Shown piece by piece: positions 32,475 to 42,508 of a DNA stretch of 64,000 nucleotides. The translations under genes were made by a program, and so were the position numbers. The DNA comes from Corynebacterium hylobatis (lineage in GTDB: Bacteria; Actinomycetota; Actinomycetes; Mycobacteriales; Mycobacteriaceae). The first letter of the stretch is position 1; each line of letters opens with the position of its first letter. The stretch spans positions 186,001 through 250,000 of the forward strand of contig NZ_RXHJ01000001.1 in the NCBI RefSeq assembly GCF_003955685.1. Reading direction: 5' to 3'. Below the pieces are notes generated by a model. It was not told where the DNA came from. It saw only the letters and a program-made list of their open reading frames with translations, and made no database searches.

Positions 32475-33449
32475 CTAGTCACTTTCTCCGCTATCGGCGA
32501 GCGCACCCGCGCCACCGACGATCTCTGTGATTTCCTGGGTGATCTGTGCCTGACGGGCCTGGTTGGCCACGCGCGAGAGGTCCTTGACCAGCTCGGTTGC
32601 GTTGTCAGTCGCAGACTTCATCGCGTTACGGCGGGATGCCGACTCGGCGGCGGACGCCTCGAGGAACATCGCGTACAGGCGACGGGACACGTACTTCGGG
32701 AGCAGCGCATCCATCAGGGTGTCCGCGTCCGGCTCGAAATCGACGTCCGGGGTGAGCTCGTTGCCGGATTCCAGCATCGACTCGCCGGTGTCCAGCTCAT
32801 CCTCACGGATGACAGGCTCGATCGGCAGCAGCTGGTGTGCCACCGGAACCTGGGACAGCATCGAGACGAACTCGGTGTACACGACGTGCACCTGATCGAA
32901 ACCACGGATCGCAGCGCCCTCGGAGTTGAGGCCGTCGCGGTACTTGGCCTCACCCTTCGAGCTTGCGTTGAAGCCATCGATGAGGTGGTGACGGACATGG
33001 TGGGTGGATTCCCAGGACGGGTCCTGGGAGAATCCGGTCCACTGTCCGGCGATCTCTGCGTCGCGGAACTTGTAGAAGCCGACGGCCTTACCGCCCGTGA
33101 CGTAACGGACGACCTCGTAGCCGGCCTCCTCCAGCATCTTCTCCAGCTCTGCAGCCTTCTTGAAGACGTTGTGGTTGTAGCCACCGGCCATACCACGGTC
33201 CGAGGACACGATCAGGATGGCGGCAACGTTGCCGTCCTCGCGCTCGTGCAGCATCGGGTGGTCGAGGGAGCTCGCCTCAGAGAGGCGCTCCATCACGTTG
33301 GACAGCTCCTGTGCATAAGGCAGGGAAGCCTCGACCTTGGCCTGGGCCTTGGTGATGCGCGAGGTGGCGATCAGCTCCTGAGCCTTGGTGATCTTCTTGG
33401 TCGAGTTGACAGACCGGATACGGTCACGCAATTCGCGAAGATTAGCCAT
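32475..33449 (-). CDS. atpG: ATP synthase F1 gamma subunit
   Basis: Central rotor shaft, 324 residues. The conserved N-terminal helix (NLRELRDRIRSVNSTKKITKAQELIA) and C-terminal helix (SASRRNAMKSATDNATELV, RQAQITQEITEIVGGA) form the coiled coil. The middle Rossmann-like domain carries the extra acidic loop typical of actinobacterial gamma subunits (around residues 200-235, rich in Glu/Asp). It lies between atpA and atpD in the operon. Confidence 0.98.
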   Translation of the reverse strand: MANLRELRDRIRSVNSTKKITKAQELIATSRITKAQAKVEASLPYAQELSNVMERLSEASSLDHPMLHEREDGNVAAILIVSSDRGMAGGYNHNVFKKAAELEKMLEEAGYEVVRYVTGGKAVGFYKFRDAEIAGQWTGFSQDPSWESTHHVRHHLIDGFNASSKGEAKYRDGLNSEGAAIRGFDQVHVVYTEFVSMLSQVPVAHQLLPIEPVIREDELDTGESMLESGNELTPDVDFEPDADTLMDALLPKYVSRRLYAMFLEASAAESASRRNAMKSATDNATELVKDLSRVANQARQAQITQEITEIVGGAGALADSGESD

Positions 33450-33506
33450 GGTTCACAATCCTCCCTTCGTTGTTGTTGACGGATTCAAAGTTGGGCATGG
33501 AGGCCC

Positions 33507-35150
33507 TTACTTCTTGGCCGTCTTGCGGGGGACGGTGAGCTGGGTCTTCTTGTGCTGGTCGCTGGACAGCGCATCAACCTCGGGCTCGTTGATGACCGGG
33601 CGACCGTCAGTGGTCTGGAAGGTCTTGGCGAACTCGTCGTTGGCGGCCAGCAGGGCAGCCTGGGACTCATCCGACAGGGCCTTGCCGCCGTCGATCTGAG
33701 CGTAGGCGTCCGCGACGTTGGCACGGAGGTACTCGTGCAGCTCGGACTCGTAGCGACGGACGTCCTCGACGGGAACGACATCGAAGGCGCCCTCACCGGC
33801 GAGCCAGATCGAGATGATCTGGTATTCAACGGCCTGCGGGGAGTTCTCGGCCTGCTTGAGCAGCTCGACGAGGCGCTGGCCACGCTCCAGCTGAGCCTTG
33901 GATGCGGCATCCAGGTCAGAGGCGAAGGTGGCGAAAGCCTCGAGGTCACGGTAGGCGGCGAGGTCCAGACGCAGGGAACCTGCGACCTTCTTCATGCCCT
34001 TGGTCTGGGCGGCGCCACCGACACGGGAGACGGAGACACCGACGTTGATGGCCGGGCGGACACCCTGGTTGAACAGGTCGGACTCAAGGAAGACCTGGCC
34101 GTCGGTGATGGAGATGACGTTGGTCGGAATGAAGGCCGACACGTCGTTCGCCTTGGTCTCGATGATGGGCAGTGCGGTGATCGAACCGGCACCGAGCTCA
34201 TCGTTGAGCTTCGCGGCGCGCTCCAGCAGACGGGAGTGCAGGTAGAACACGTCACCCGGGTAGGCCTCACGGCCCGGCGGGCGGCGCAGCAGCAGGGAGA
34301 TCGCACGGTAGGCCTCGGCCTGCTTGGTCAGGTCGTCGTAGATGACGAGGACGTGGTTGCCCTCGTACATCCACTGCTGGGCCAGAGCTGCACCGGTGAA
34401 CGGGGCGAGCCACTTGAAGCCGGCGGAGTCGGATGCCGGAGCAGCCACGATGGTGGTGTACTCCAGGGCGCCGTGCTCCTCCAGGGTCTTGCGGACCGCC
34501 GCGATGGTGGAGCCCTTCTGACCGATGGCGACGTAGACACAGCGGACCTGCCTGGTCTTGTCGCCGGAGTCCCAGTTGGCCTTCTGGTTGAGGATGGTGT
34601 CGATGCAGACCGCGGTCTTGCCGGTCTTACGGTCACCAATGATCAGCTGTCGCTGTCCGCGGCCGATCGGGGTCATCGCGTCGATGGCCTTGATGCCGGT
34701 GGCCAGGGGCTCCTCGACGGGCTGACGGTCCAGCACGCCCGGAGCCTGCAGCTCCAGCACGCGGGTTTTGTCGGACTCGATGACTCCCAGGCCGTCAATC
34801 GGCTCTGCGAGGGGGTTGATTACTCGGCCGAGGAACTTCTCGCCGACCGGGATCGAGAGGACCTCGCCGGTCCGCTTGACCTCGTCGCCCTCCGCCAGGG
34901 ACTCGAAGTTACCCAGCACGACGACACCCACGGTGTCGGTGTCAAGGTTCTGTGCGACGCCGATGACGCCGCCGGGGAACTCAAGCAGCTCATTCGCCAT
35001 GACCGACGGGAGGCCCGAAACCTGGGCAATACCGTCAGCTGCCGAAATGACCACGCCGACCTCCTCACGGGAGGCCTCCGCGGAGTAGCTCGAGGTGTAG
35101 TTCGCTATCGCGCTACGGATCTCATCGGAGGAGATCGTCAGCTCCGCCAT
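33507..35150 (-). CDS. atpA: ATP synthase F1 alpha subunit
   Basis: Non-catalytic nucleotide-binding subunit, 547 residues. It has the Walker [12 protein letters not shown], the region [21 protein letters not shown], and the arginine-finger segment [14 protein letters not shown] start at the ATG at 35150 (MAELTISS); the upstream in-frame ATG lies in the gap after atpH. The C-terminus is extended ([21 protein letters not shown]), as in other actinobacterial alpha subunits, where such tails suppress ATP hydrolysis. Confidence 0.98.
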   Translation of the reverse strand: MAELTISSDEIRSAIANYTSSYSAEASREEVGVVISAADGIAQVSGLPSVMANELLEFPGGVIGVAQNLDTDTVGVVVLGNFESLAEGDEVKRTGEVLSIPVGEKFLGRVINPLAEPIDGLGVIESDKTRVLELQAPGVLDRQPVEEPLATGIKAIDAMTPIGRGQRQLIIGDRKTGKTAVCIDTILNQKANWDSGDKTRQVRCVYVAIGQKGSTIAAVRKTLEEHGALEYTTIVAAPASDSAGFKWLAPFTGAALAQQWMYEGNHVLVIYDDLTKQAEAYRAISLLLRRPPGREAYPGDVFYLHSRLLERAAKLNDELGAGSITALPIIETKANDVSAFIPTNVISITDGQVFLESDLFNQGVRPAINVGVSVSRVGGAAQTKGMKKVAGSLRLDLAAYRDLEAFATFASDLDAASKAQLERGQRLVELLKQAENSPQAVEYQIISIWLAGEGAFDVVPVEDVRRYESELHEYLRANVADAYAQIDGGKALSDESQAALLAANDEFAKTFQTTDGRPVINEPEVDALSSDQHKKTQLTVPRKTAKK

Positions 35151-35209
35151 GTTCTTCCTGCTCTCGGTTGTATCTTCCAGCATATTTATAGTTCGTCTGT
35201 AGTCGTGTC

Positions 35210-36028
35210 TCAGGCGAGGTTCGTCCGCAGCTTGGCGAGCTTGCCCGCCAGGCTGCCGTCGATGATCTCGTCCTTGACGCGGATGGTCACGCCACCGAGG
35301 AGGCTGGGGTCAACCTCAGAGTGGATGGACATCGCACGACCGTAAATTCGTCCCAGCTTGTCGGCGAGCGCCGCCTGCTGGCCTGCGTTCAACTGCTCGG
35401 CAGTGACGACGTGTGCGACGGACCGGCCCTGCAGCTGTGCGGCTGCGTCGACCAGGTTCGTCATGTCGTCGATCGGGTTCTTCTCCGGACGGCCGATCAC
35501 CTGCAGCGCGAGCGCCTCGGTGAACATGTTGACCTTGCCGTAGAGAACGCTGGCCAGCAGGCCACGCTTGCGTGCCGGGTCCGTCGTCTTGTCGGAGAGG
35601 AGCTGGGTCAGCTCACCCTCACGGTCCAGGACACGGGAGAGTCGGAACAGCTCGTCCTCGACCTGTCCCAGCTGACCCTGCTCCTCGGCGCCACGCAGGA
35701 AAGCGCGGCGGCCGAGGGCCACCAGACCTGCGCGGAACTCGCGGGGGGTGGACCAGGTGTTGGCGGCGGCCTCGTTGAGCACCGAGAGGGTGCTGTCGGA
35801 GACCTTGCCGCCGAACACGGTCCGGATCAGGCCCGTGCGCTGCTCCGGCGTGGCGGAGGCCTCGGCGACCGCGACACGCAGGGCGCGGTCGCCGTCGAGA
35901 ACCTCGACGACGTCGAAAAGCTCGGTGCCCGTCTGGGCGGCGACGGCGACGGCCTTGCCCGAACCCCGGACGAGACCGTCCAGGTGGGACTCAACCGTTG
36001 CTAGTGCTTCGCGGCTCGCTGCGTGCAT
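35210..36028 (-). CDS. atpH: ATP synthase F1 delta subunit
   Basis: Peripheral-stalk subunit joining b to F1. At 272 residues it is about 95 longer than the E. coli delta, the usual actinobacterial size. The C-terminal ~110 residues carry the canonical OSCP-like sequence ([39 protein letters not shown]). Separate atpF and atpH genes set it apart from the b-delta fusion of mycobacteria. I prefer the ATG at 36028, with AGGAAA nine bases upstream; a GTG at 36037 overlapping the atpF stop is the alternative. Confidence 0.95.
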   Translation of the reverse strand: MHAASREALATVESHLDGLVRGSGKAVAVAAQTGTELFDVVEVLDGDRALRVAVAEASATPEQRTGLIRTVFGGKVSDSTLSVLNEAAANTWSTPREFRAGLVALGRRAFLRGAEEQGQLGQVEDELFRLSRVLDREGELTQLLSDKTTDPARKRGLLASVLYGKVNMFTEALALQVIGRPEKNPIDDMTNLVDAAAQLQGRSVAHVVTAEQLNAGQQAALADKLGRIYGRAMSIHSEVDPSLLGGVTIRVKDEIIDGSLAGKLAKLRTNLA

Positions 36029-36033
36029 GGCGC

Positions 36034-36603
36034 TCACTTTCCTGCCGGTGCGACGGTGTCGAGCTCGGACAGGAACGAGTCAATCGTGCCGGAACGCTTG
36101 GTGGCGTCGGAAAGCTCGCCACCGAGCAGACGCTCGGCCAGGTTGATCGAGTTCTGTCCCATCTCCTGGCGAAGCTCTGCGACGACCTGCTCACGCTGGG
36201 CCGACAGCTGCTTCTCACCGGATGCGATGATGCGGTTGCTCTCCTCGGCGGCCTGTGCCTTCATCTCAGCCTCGATGAGCTTGCCCTTCTCGCGGGCCTG
36301 CTCACGGATCTCGGCTGCTTCGGCACGGGCCTCGGCGAGCTGCGCGTTGTACTTCTCAAGTGCGGCCTTTGCCTCGGCCTGTGCGGCCTCGGCACGCTGA
36401 ATGCCACCCTTGATCCGGTCCTCACGCTCAGTCAGGACCTCCTGGAACTTCGGAAGAACGAACTTCCAGAAGATCAGCAGGATAACGACGAGCGGAATGA
36501 TGGACCAGACGATGTCGTATGCCTTGGGCAGGAGGATCGAGTTGCCGCCCTCGAGGGGAAGGGTCTCAGCCTCCTGTGCAAGGTAGTAAATGACGTTCGT
36601 CAT
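36034..36603 (-). CDS. atpF: ATP synthase Fo b subunit
   Basis: A 189-residue peripheral-stalk protein with one N-terminal membrane helix ([20 protein letters not shown]), followed by a long charged coiled coil rich in Ala, Glu, Gln and Lys. It anchors F1 to Fo. It ends five bases before the chosen atpH start. The upstream neighbour atpE is 38 bp away. Confidence 0.97.
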   Translation of the reverse strand: MTNVIYYLAQEAETLPLEGGNSILLPKAYDIVWSIIPLVVILLIFWKFVLPKFQEVLTEREDRIKGGIQRAEAAQAEAKAALEKYNAQLAEARAEAAEIREQAREKGKLIEAEMKAQAAEESNRIIASGEKQLSAQREQVVAELRQEMGQNSINLAERLLGGELSDATKRSGTIDSFLSELDTVAPAGK

Positions 36604-36641
36604 GAGTCTCCAGTCTTAAAGGGGTGTGTTTCCGCTCGAAA

Positions 36642-36927
<286 letters not shown>

Positions 36928-36983
36928 ACTTCAGGTGGTGATTGAAGTGGGGTTATTCAGTTGGCCGCGAGGTTCGCGACTTG

Positions 36984-37781
36984 TCAGTGGGAGTCCGCGT
37001 GCAACGACAGCTCGATGTACACAGCAACCAGCAGGGCGAAGATGTACGCCTGCAGGAAGATGATGATGACCTCGTAGAGCGTGAACGCGATAGCGGCGAT
37101 GATGGTCACACCAGACAGTGCGGTCCAACCGTTCAGCTGCCAGAAGAAGAAGTTCGTGGCGGAGTACAGGAGGACCAGGATGAGGTGTCCCGCGAGGAAG
37201 TTCGCCATGAGACGAAGCGCGAGAGTGACCGGCCGCATGATGAACGTCGAGAAGAACTCGATCGGCACGACAAGGATGTGCAGTGCCGGCGGAAGATTCG
37301 GGATGACCACCGAGGACTTGATGAACTTACCGAAGCCGTAACGCTTGGCTCCGGCGTAGATCATCGTGATGTAGCCCAGGATCGCCAGCGCGATCGGCAT
37401 GCCGATACGCGCGTTGGGCGAGATGTTCAGCCCCGGAATGATCGTCGGGAGGTTGAACGCCAGGACGGCGAAGAAGATGGTGGCGATGACCGGCAGGAAC
37501 CGACGCCCCTCCTTCTTGCCCAGGATGTCCTCGGCGATGTGCACCCGGACGAAATCCAGTGCGAGTTCTGCGAAGTTCTGCAGGCCTGACGGAATCAGCT
37601 TGGTGTTCCGGAAGGCGACAAGGAAAAGGACCGCCAGAATGATCGTCATCAGAATGCGGACGAGCATCAGTCGGTCCAGTGCGAACCATCCGTTTGCGAA
37701 ATCCTCAAACAGGATGTGGCCGTAGTATTGCCCCGGGAAAAATTCAGGATCCAGTTCGGGTGCGTGAAACTCGCCCCTCAT
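36984..37781 (-). CDS. atpB: ATP synthase Fo a subunit
   Basis: A 265-residue integral membrane protein forming the proton half-channels. The start MRGEFHAPELDPEFFPGQ is characteristic of corynebacterial subunit a. The essential Arg lies in VTLALRLMANFLAGH. Five to six helices follow, ending in YIELSLHADSH. The reading frame continues upstream, but the ATG at 37781 agrees with the family. It is the first structural gene of the atp operon, 479 bp downstream of atpI. Confidence 0.97.
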   Translation of the reverse strand: MRGEFHAPELDPEFFPGQYYGHILFEDFANGWFALDRLMLVRILMTIILAVLFLVAFRNTKLIPSGLQNFAELALDFVRVHIAEDILGKKEGRRFLPVIATIFFAVLAFNLPTIIPGLNISPNARIGMPIALAILGYITMIYAGAKRYGFGKFIKSSVVIPNLPPALHILVVPIEFFSTFIMRPVTLALRLMANFLAGHLILVLLYSATNFFFWQLNGWTALSGVTIIAAIAFTLYEVIIIFLQAYIFALLVAVYIELSLHADSH

Positions 37782-37822
37782 GGCCAGTGTTGTAACGCTC
37801 AGCGTTCTCTCCCGTGTTCGGG

Positions 37823-37851
37823 CCGTATGTGGAGTGTCATTTCCCATACGG
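37823..37851. promoter_or_regulatory. Inverted repeat CCGTATG-N15-CATACGG upstream of atpB
   Basis: Perfect 7-bp arms with a 15-bp spacer, 42 bp before the atpB start. The centre-to-centre distance of about two helical turns would suit a dimeric DNA-binding protein. No regulator is known to me with this motif. Confidence 0.35.
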
Positions 37852-38157
37852 TGCGATGGACGTCTGAAAATCTCTTTCCGCCACCACCTCGGACTCCGTC
37901 GCACATCAGCGAAGGCGGTGACTGGGGATGTACCGCAGCCCTGTACGGCGGCACCGTGTTTCCACAGGTGCCGCTTCCACATGCCGGGGTAACCCGCAGG
38001 ACAGCTTATCAGGGTGGTTCTGAATTCTCCCACGGGACTCAGAAATGTTTGCTGACGTGGCGCGATACACCCCGCGCCACGCCCCCAATATGGCCTGTAT
38101 CGGCAGCTTTGGGCGCGGCTGTAAGGTCCGTCACATGCGGGCGATCCTCCCGCCTCG

Positions 38158-38179
38158 CGGGGGTGATCACCCCCGTTTT
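38158..38179 (+). terminator. Terminator-like palindrome with T-run, plus strand
   Basis: The perfect 18-bp palindrome CGGGGGTGATCACCCCCG (38158-38175) can fold into a 7-bp GC stem with a GATC loop, directly followed by TTTT on the plus strand. There is no annotated plus-strand gene upstream, so it would stop antisense transcription or act as a structural element of the atp leader. Confidence 0.4.
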
Positions 38180-38260
38180 CCGCCCCCGATGCGGCAGTCC
38201 CGCTGCTTACCGACGCCCCCGTCGCAGCTCTTCGCCAGCCCTTCCGCAGGTGAACCGGAG

Positions 38261-38704
38261 CTAGTTCACGTAGGTGACCCGCGCGGTGATCACGCCCCAC
38301 ACCTCGGTGGCCAGGACGATGATGAGCGCGACGACCGTGGTCACCAGCAGCGCGGTGCGGTCGTAGAAGGTCAGGTCACGGATCAGGAAGAGGACGACGA
38401 GGAGCACCACAACCTTGAGCAGCCAGCTGCCCAGGACCACCGCACCGGTGGTGGCCGGGTTGGTCGAGGAGGTGAACAGGACGCTCGCAGCGGTCAGCAG
38501 GACGAAACCACCGCCGATGGCCGCTCCGATCAGCACACCCCAGATGCCGGGGAGCTCGCGCACGCCGCCCCAGATCGCCAGCGAGATGATCGTGATGACA
38601 ACGAGCGCGATGGTGCCGAAGCGCACCGCCCGCAGGAGCGGGCGGCGGGGGTCGTCGAATTCCGAGCGCGGGGCGCTCTCCGGTGCATTATCAGGAGTAG
38701 TCAC
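38261..38704 (-). CDS. AtpI-like membrane protein
   Basis: A 147-residue protein with four hydrophobic helices after a ~25-residue charged N-terminus. Its position directly upstream of atpB and its helix pattern match the poorly conserved AtpI-type proteins that assist c-ring assembly or Mg2+ uptake in other bacteria. Sequence identity within the family is low, so the assignment leans on context. It lies 31 bp downstream of wecA. Confidence 0.7.
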   Translation of the reverse strand: MTTPDNAPESAPRSEFDDPRRPLLRAVRFGTIALVVITIISLAIWGGVRELPGIWGVLIGAAIGGGFVLLTAASVLFTSSTNPATTGAVVLGSWLLKVVVLLVVLFLIRDLTFYDRTALLVTTVVALIIVLATEVWGVITARVTYVN

Positions 38705-38735
38705 GACTCCGGATCCTACCCGGCGGCCCCGGGCC

Positions 38736-39911
38736 TCAACCTGTGGGATCGGTGTGGACGACCACCTGGGTCGGCGGGGTCCGCCGACCCAGTTTGCCGG
38801 CGCGCAGCGGGATGAGGGTGACCAGGAACGCCACGACCAGCGCCATCAGCGTCAGGGCGACCGCCACCCGCACCGGCACCACGGAGAAGCTCACCGCTCC
38901 GAAGGCCACCACGCTGACCCACAGGTAGAGCACGAGCACGGTACGCCGGTGGGTGTGCCCCAGGGAGAGCAACCGGTGGTGCAGGTGGAGTTTGTCGGCG
39001 GCGAACGGCGAGGTGCCCTTGGCCAGTCGGCGCACCACCGCCAGAACCAGGTCCAGTACCGGAACGAAGATCGCCGCGGCCACCACGATGATGGGACTCA
39101 TCAGCGCCACCATGTCCGCGGTGCCGTAGAGGGACATGTTGATCTTGCCGGAGGCCGAGGTGGATGCGGCGGCCAGGAGCAGGCCGATGAGCATGGAACC
39201 GGAGTCCCCCATGAAGATGCGGGAGGGCTCGAAGTTGTGGGGCAGGAAGCCCAGGCAGATGCCCACCAGTCCGGCCGCGATGATGGCCGGCGGGTAGGCG
39301 GAGACCGCCCCACCCTGGTCGTGGAGGACCGTCAGGGAGAAGATCAGGATCGCCGCGCCGGCGATCATGCCCAGGCCGGCGGCCAGCCCGTCGAGGCCGT
39401 CGACGAAGTTGATGGCGTTGATCAGCGCGACGGTGAAGATGGTGGTGACGATCGTCGCCTGCAGCTGGTCGAGCACCACGGTTGTGCCGTCGCCGAAGGG
39501 CAGGTAGAGCAGTGTCCAGGACAGGCCGAGGACGCTGAGGATGACCGCGGAGAGCACCTGGCCGATGAGTTTGGTGATGGCGTCGAGCTCGAAGAGATCA
39601 TCGAGCACGCCGACGAGCACGATGGCGAAGGCCGCCCACACCACGGCGTTCATCTCCGGGGTGATCGGCATGAATCCCCTGTTCAACGCGGGCAGTTGGT
39701 TGGCCAGGAATACGGCGGCGAGGAAACCGGAGCACATCGCGACCCCACCCAGCCGCGGGGTGGGCTGGGTGTGGACATCGCGTTGCCGGATCTCGGCGAT
39801 CCGGCCCGAACGCACCATGAGGGAACGGATGACACCCGTGGCGAGGTAGGTGACCGCGGCCGCCACGAGAATCACCAGACCGAGTTCACGCAGTGGGACA
39901 CCAGCGCCCAT
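38736..39911 (-). CDS. wecA: Decaprenyl-phosphate GlcNAc-1-phosphate transferase (WecA/TagO-like)
   Basis: Transfers GlcNAc-1-phosphate from UDP-GlcNAc to the polyprenyl carrier, the first lipid-linked step of arabinogalactan linkage-unit synthesis in this group. The 391-residue, ~11-helix protein has RQRDVHTQPTPRLGG, the Asp-rich VLVGVLDDLFELDA, NFVDGLDGLAAG, and FMGDSGSMLIG with its catalytic Asp residues. It ends with the HLHHRLLSLGHTHRRT motif of the WecA branch. I chose the ATG at 39911, preceded by GGAGGGG; the longer frame upstream runs antisense-like through the YrdC gene. Confidence 0.93.
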   Translation of the reverse strand: MGAGVPLRELGLVILVAAAVTYLATGVIRSLMVRSGRIAEIRQRDVHTQPTPRLGGVAMCSGFLAAVFLANQLPALNRGFMPITPEMNAVVWAAFAIVLVGVLDDLFELDAITKLIGQVLSAVILSVLGLSWTLLYLPFGDGTTVVLDQLQATIVTTIFTVALINAINFVDGLDGLAAGLGMIAGAAILIFSLTVLHDQGGAVSAYPPAIIAAGLVGICLGFLPHNFEPSRIFMGDSGSMLIGLLLAAASTSASGKINMSLYGTADMVALMSPIIVVAAAIFVPVLDLVLAVVRRLAKGTSPFAADKLHLHHRLLSLGHTHRRTVLVLYLWVSVVAFGAVSFSVVPVRVAVALTLMALVVAFLVTLIPLRAGKLGRRTPPTQVVVHTDPTG

Positions 39912-39928
39912 GGTGGACCCCTCCCCTT

Positions 39929-40588
39929 CTAGGCCCTGCTCCGCAGCAGTTCCGGCTCCACGCCGATGACCTCGCCGATCCTCTCCGCCGAGATCGCGCC
40001 CTCCCGCAGGATGCGCGGGGCGGGACCGGAGAGGTCGATGATGGTGGAGGGCTGCCCCACCGGGGTTTCGCCACCGTCGAGGTAGACGGTCACGGCGGTG
40101 CCCAGCTGCTGTTTCGCGGCGATGGCGGTGGTGGGCGGCTCCTGGCCGGAGATGTTCGCGCTGGACACGGCCATGGGGCCGACCTCGCGGAGCAGTTCGA
40201 TGGCCACCGGGTGCAGCGGCATGCGCAGCATCACGGTGCCGCGGGTGTCGCCGAGGTTCCACGGCAGCGAGGGTGCCTGGGGGACGACCAGCGAGAGCCC
40301 ACCCGGCCAGAAGGCCTCCACGAGGGCCTGCGCCTGGGGGGTGAACTCGCGGACAAGGCCGCGGATGGTGTCCCAGGAGCCGACGAGCACCGGCACCGGC
40401 ATGTCAGGGCCGCGGTGTTTGGTGGCCAGGAGATTTGCCACCGCCTGGTTGTCGAAGGCGTCGCAGCCCAGCCCGTAGAGGGTGTCGGTGGGCATGACGA
40501 CCAGGCGGCCGCCGCGGGCGGCGTCGACGGCGGCGCGGATACCTTCGGCGCGTTCGGTCTCGTCGGCACAGTTGTAGATGCGGCTCAT
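39929..40588 (-). CDS. L-threonylcarbamoyladenylate synthase (Sua5/YrdC/TsaC)
   Basis: Makes threonylcarbamoyl-AMP from threonine, bicarbonate and ATP for t6A37 modification of tRNAs reading ANN codons. The 219-residue YrdC domain shows GGRLVVMPTDTLYGLGCDAF, KHRGPDMPVPVLV, and SSANISGQEPPT. No C-terminal Sua5 domain is present. It is four bases after prmC and upstream of wecA, in the rho-prfA-prmC gene string. Confidence 0.95.
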   Translation of the reverse strand: MSRIYNCADETERAEGIRAAVDAARGGRLVVMPTDTLYGLGCDAFDNQAVANLLATKHRGPDMPVPVLVGSWDTIRGLVREFTPQAQALVEAFWPGGLSLVVPQAPSLPWNLGDTRGTVMLRMPLHPVAIELLREVGPMAVSSANISGQEPPTTAIAAKQQLGTAVTVYLDGGETPVGQPSTIIDLSGPAPRILREGAISAERIGEVIGVEPELLRSRA

Positions 40589-40592
40589 GGGG

Positions 40593-41432
40593 CTACACCT
40601 TACTCGCGGTGACGAAGCGGGCCCGACCGGTCAGGTCGTGCAGCACCGCGATGTCCCGGAAACCGCCGTGAGCTGCCAGAACATCCTGCACCTCCTGTGA
40701 GGTGGTGTCGTCGTGTTCGATGCCCACCACTCCCCCGGGCCGCAGCAGCGCGTGGATGGTCGGTGCCATCGCCTCAATGACGTCCATGCCGGATTCGCCG
40801 GCGAAGACGGCCTGCGGCGGATCGGCGTGCACCTCCACGTCCAGGTCAGGTGTCAGCGGGACATAGGGCGGGTTGGTCAGTACGAGATCGACCGTCCCGT
40901 GCCAGCGACTGAGCAGCTGCAGGTCCGTGGCATCACCCCGGATCATCTCCACGCCGGTGCCCTCCGCGTTGCGGCGGGCCCAGGCCAGGGCCTCCTCGTG
41001 CTTCTCGACGCCCACCACCTCCACCCCTGGCACCTCACGTCCGACGTAGAGCGCCAGGGCACCGGAGCCGGTGCACAGGTCCACCACGCGGGGTGAGAGG
41101 CTGCCGGCGAGCTGGCGCACGCCCCAGTCGGCCAGGACCTCGGTCTCGGGCCGCGGGATGAACACCCCGGGCCCGACGTGCAGGTCCAGCGCCCCGAATG
41201 GGGCCAGGCCGAGGATGTGCTGGAGCGGCTCACGCGCCTCCCGGCGGGCGACCATTCCCTCGAAACCGTCCGGCACTCCGTCACGCGAGCGCAGGGCGAC
41301 CTCCATGGGGCCGACCTGCAGCAGGTGCGCGGCGATGAGGCGGGCGTCGACCGCCGGGGAGGGCACGCCTGCGGACGCGAAACGCTCCGCGGCGTCGGCA
41401 AGCGCGTCGCGGAGCGTACGGTGGGGACTCAT
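40593..41432 (-). CDS. prmC: Release factor glutamine methyltransferase PrmC
   Basis: Methylates the glutamine of the GGQ motif in RF1 and RF2, raising termination efficiency. The 279-residue protein has an N-terminal helical domain, the SAM motif [16 protein letters not shown] and the catalytic [10 protein letters not shown]. Its ATG at 41432 overlaps the prfA stop (ATGA), so enzyme and substrate are made together. The much longer upstream frame is a shadow of prfA. Confidence 0.96.
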   Translation of the reverse strand: MSPHRTLRDALADAAERFASAGVPSPAVDARLIAAHLLQVGPMEVALRSRDGVPDGFEGMVARREAREPLQHILGLAPFGALDLHVGPGVFIPRPETEVLADWGVRQLAGSLSPRVVDLCTGSGALALYVGREVPGVEVVGVEKHEEALAWARRNAEGTGVEMIRGDATDLQLLSRWHGTVDLVLTNPPYVPLTPDLDVEVHADPPQAVFAGESGMDVIEAMAPTIHALLRPGGVVGIEHDDTTSQEVQDVLAAHGGFRDIAVLHDLTGRARFVTASKV

Positions 41433-42508
41433 CCCTGGTCGGCCTCGAGACGCTCGGCGCGCTCGGCCGCCCGTAGGGCGGTGAACAGATCGTCGAGGTT
41501 GCCGTCGAGGACATTGTCGAGGTTGTTGGCCTTGAAACCGATGCGGTGGTCGCTGATGCGGTTCTCCGGCCAGTTGTAGGTGCGGATGCGCTCGGAACGG
41601 TCCATGGTGCGCACCTGTGCGGCACGGCCCTCGGCGGCCTCGGCATCGGCCTTCTCGCGCTCCATCGCCTCCAGGCGGGCCTGCAGGACCTGCAGGGCAC
41701 GCGCCTTGTTCTGGATCTGCGAACGCTCCTTCTGACACGTGACCACGATGCCGGTGGGCAGGTGGGTCAGGCGCACGGCGGAGTCTGTGGTGTTCACGCC
41801 CTGGCCGCCCTTACCGGAGGAACGGTAGACATCGACGCGCAGGTCCTTCTCCTCGATCTCGACGGCGCCAGGCTCATCGGTTTCGGGGAAGACCATGACT
41901 CCGGCAGCGGAGGTCTGGATGCGGCCCTGCGACTCGGTCACGGGGATGCGCTGCACTCGGTGCACTCCGCCCTCGAACTTGAGGACACTCCACGCCCCGT
42001 CCCGGGACGGCGTCTTCGAACGGATGGACAAGGTCATGTCCTTGACTCCGCCGAGATCCGACTCGGAGAGACCCAGGACCTCCCAGGTCAGACCGTGCTT
42101 GTCGGCGTAGCGCTCATACATGCGCGCCAGGTCGGCGGCGAACAGGGCGGCCTCCTCACCACCGGCACCGGCCTTGATCTCCATGATGACGTCATCGGCG
42201 TCATGCGGGTCACGCGGGGCCAGCAGATCCGCCAACTGTTCCTCGAGCTCCACCCGACGAGCCTCCAGACGCTCGGCCTCGGCGGCGAACTCCTTGTCCT
42301 CGTGGGCCATCTCGCGGGCGTCCGCGAGGTCCTCGCGCGTGCTCACCAGCTCTTTGTTGACCTTGATGATGGGCTGCAGCTCCGAATAGCGCTTCGACAG
42401 CTTGCGGAACAGCGCCTGGTCACCGGCCGTGGCCGGGTCGGACATCTGCGCCTCGATGCCCTGGTACTCGGAGACGATGTCGTCTACCGCGGAGACATGT
42501 CCTGCCAT
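41429..42508 (-). CDS. prfA: Peptide chain release factor 1
   Basis: Recognises UAA and UAG stop codons and triggers peptide release. The 359-residue length is normal. The GGQ motif is in [19 protein letters not shown], and the codon-recognition region is near [19 protein letters not shown]. Its ATG follows the rho stop codon with no gap (TAAATG), which implies translational coupling. Confidence 0.98.
   Translation of the reverse strand: MAGHVSAVDDIVSEYQGIEAQMSDPATAGDQALFRKLSKRYSELQPIIKVNKELVSTREDLADAREMAHEDKEFAAEAERLEARRVELEEQLADLLAPRDPHDADDVIMEIKAGAGGEEAALFAADLARMYERYADKHGLTWEVLGLSESDLGGVKDMTLSIRSKTPSRDGAWSVLKFEGGVHRVQRIPVTESQGRIQTSAAGVMVFPETDEPGAVEIEEKDLRVDVYRSSGKGGQGVNTTDSAVRLTHLPTGIVVTCQKERSQIQNKARALQVLQARLEAMEREKADAEAAEGRAAQVRTMDRSERIRTYNWPENRISDHRIGFKANNLDNVLDGNLDDLFTALRAAERAERLEADQG

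Larger units (their letters stand above)
37782..38260. other. Long atpI-atpB intergenic region (479 bp), no gene seen
   Basis: No convincing reading frame is present on either strand. The region holds several inverted repeats: CCGTATG-N15-CATACGG at 37823-37851; GCGGCACC-N11-GGTGCCGC at 37948-37974; and the 18-bp palindrome at 38158-38175 followed by TTTT. It must hold the main atp operon promoter or an attenuator, because such a gap is unusual inside an otherwise tight operon. I could not assign a -10/-35 pair with confidence. Confidence 0.6.
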
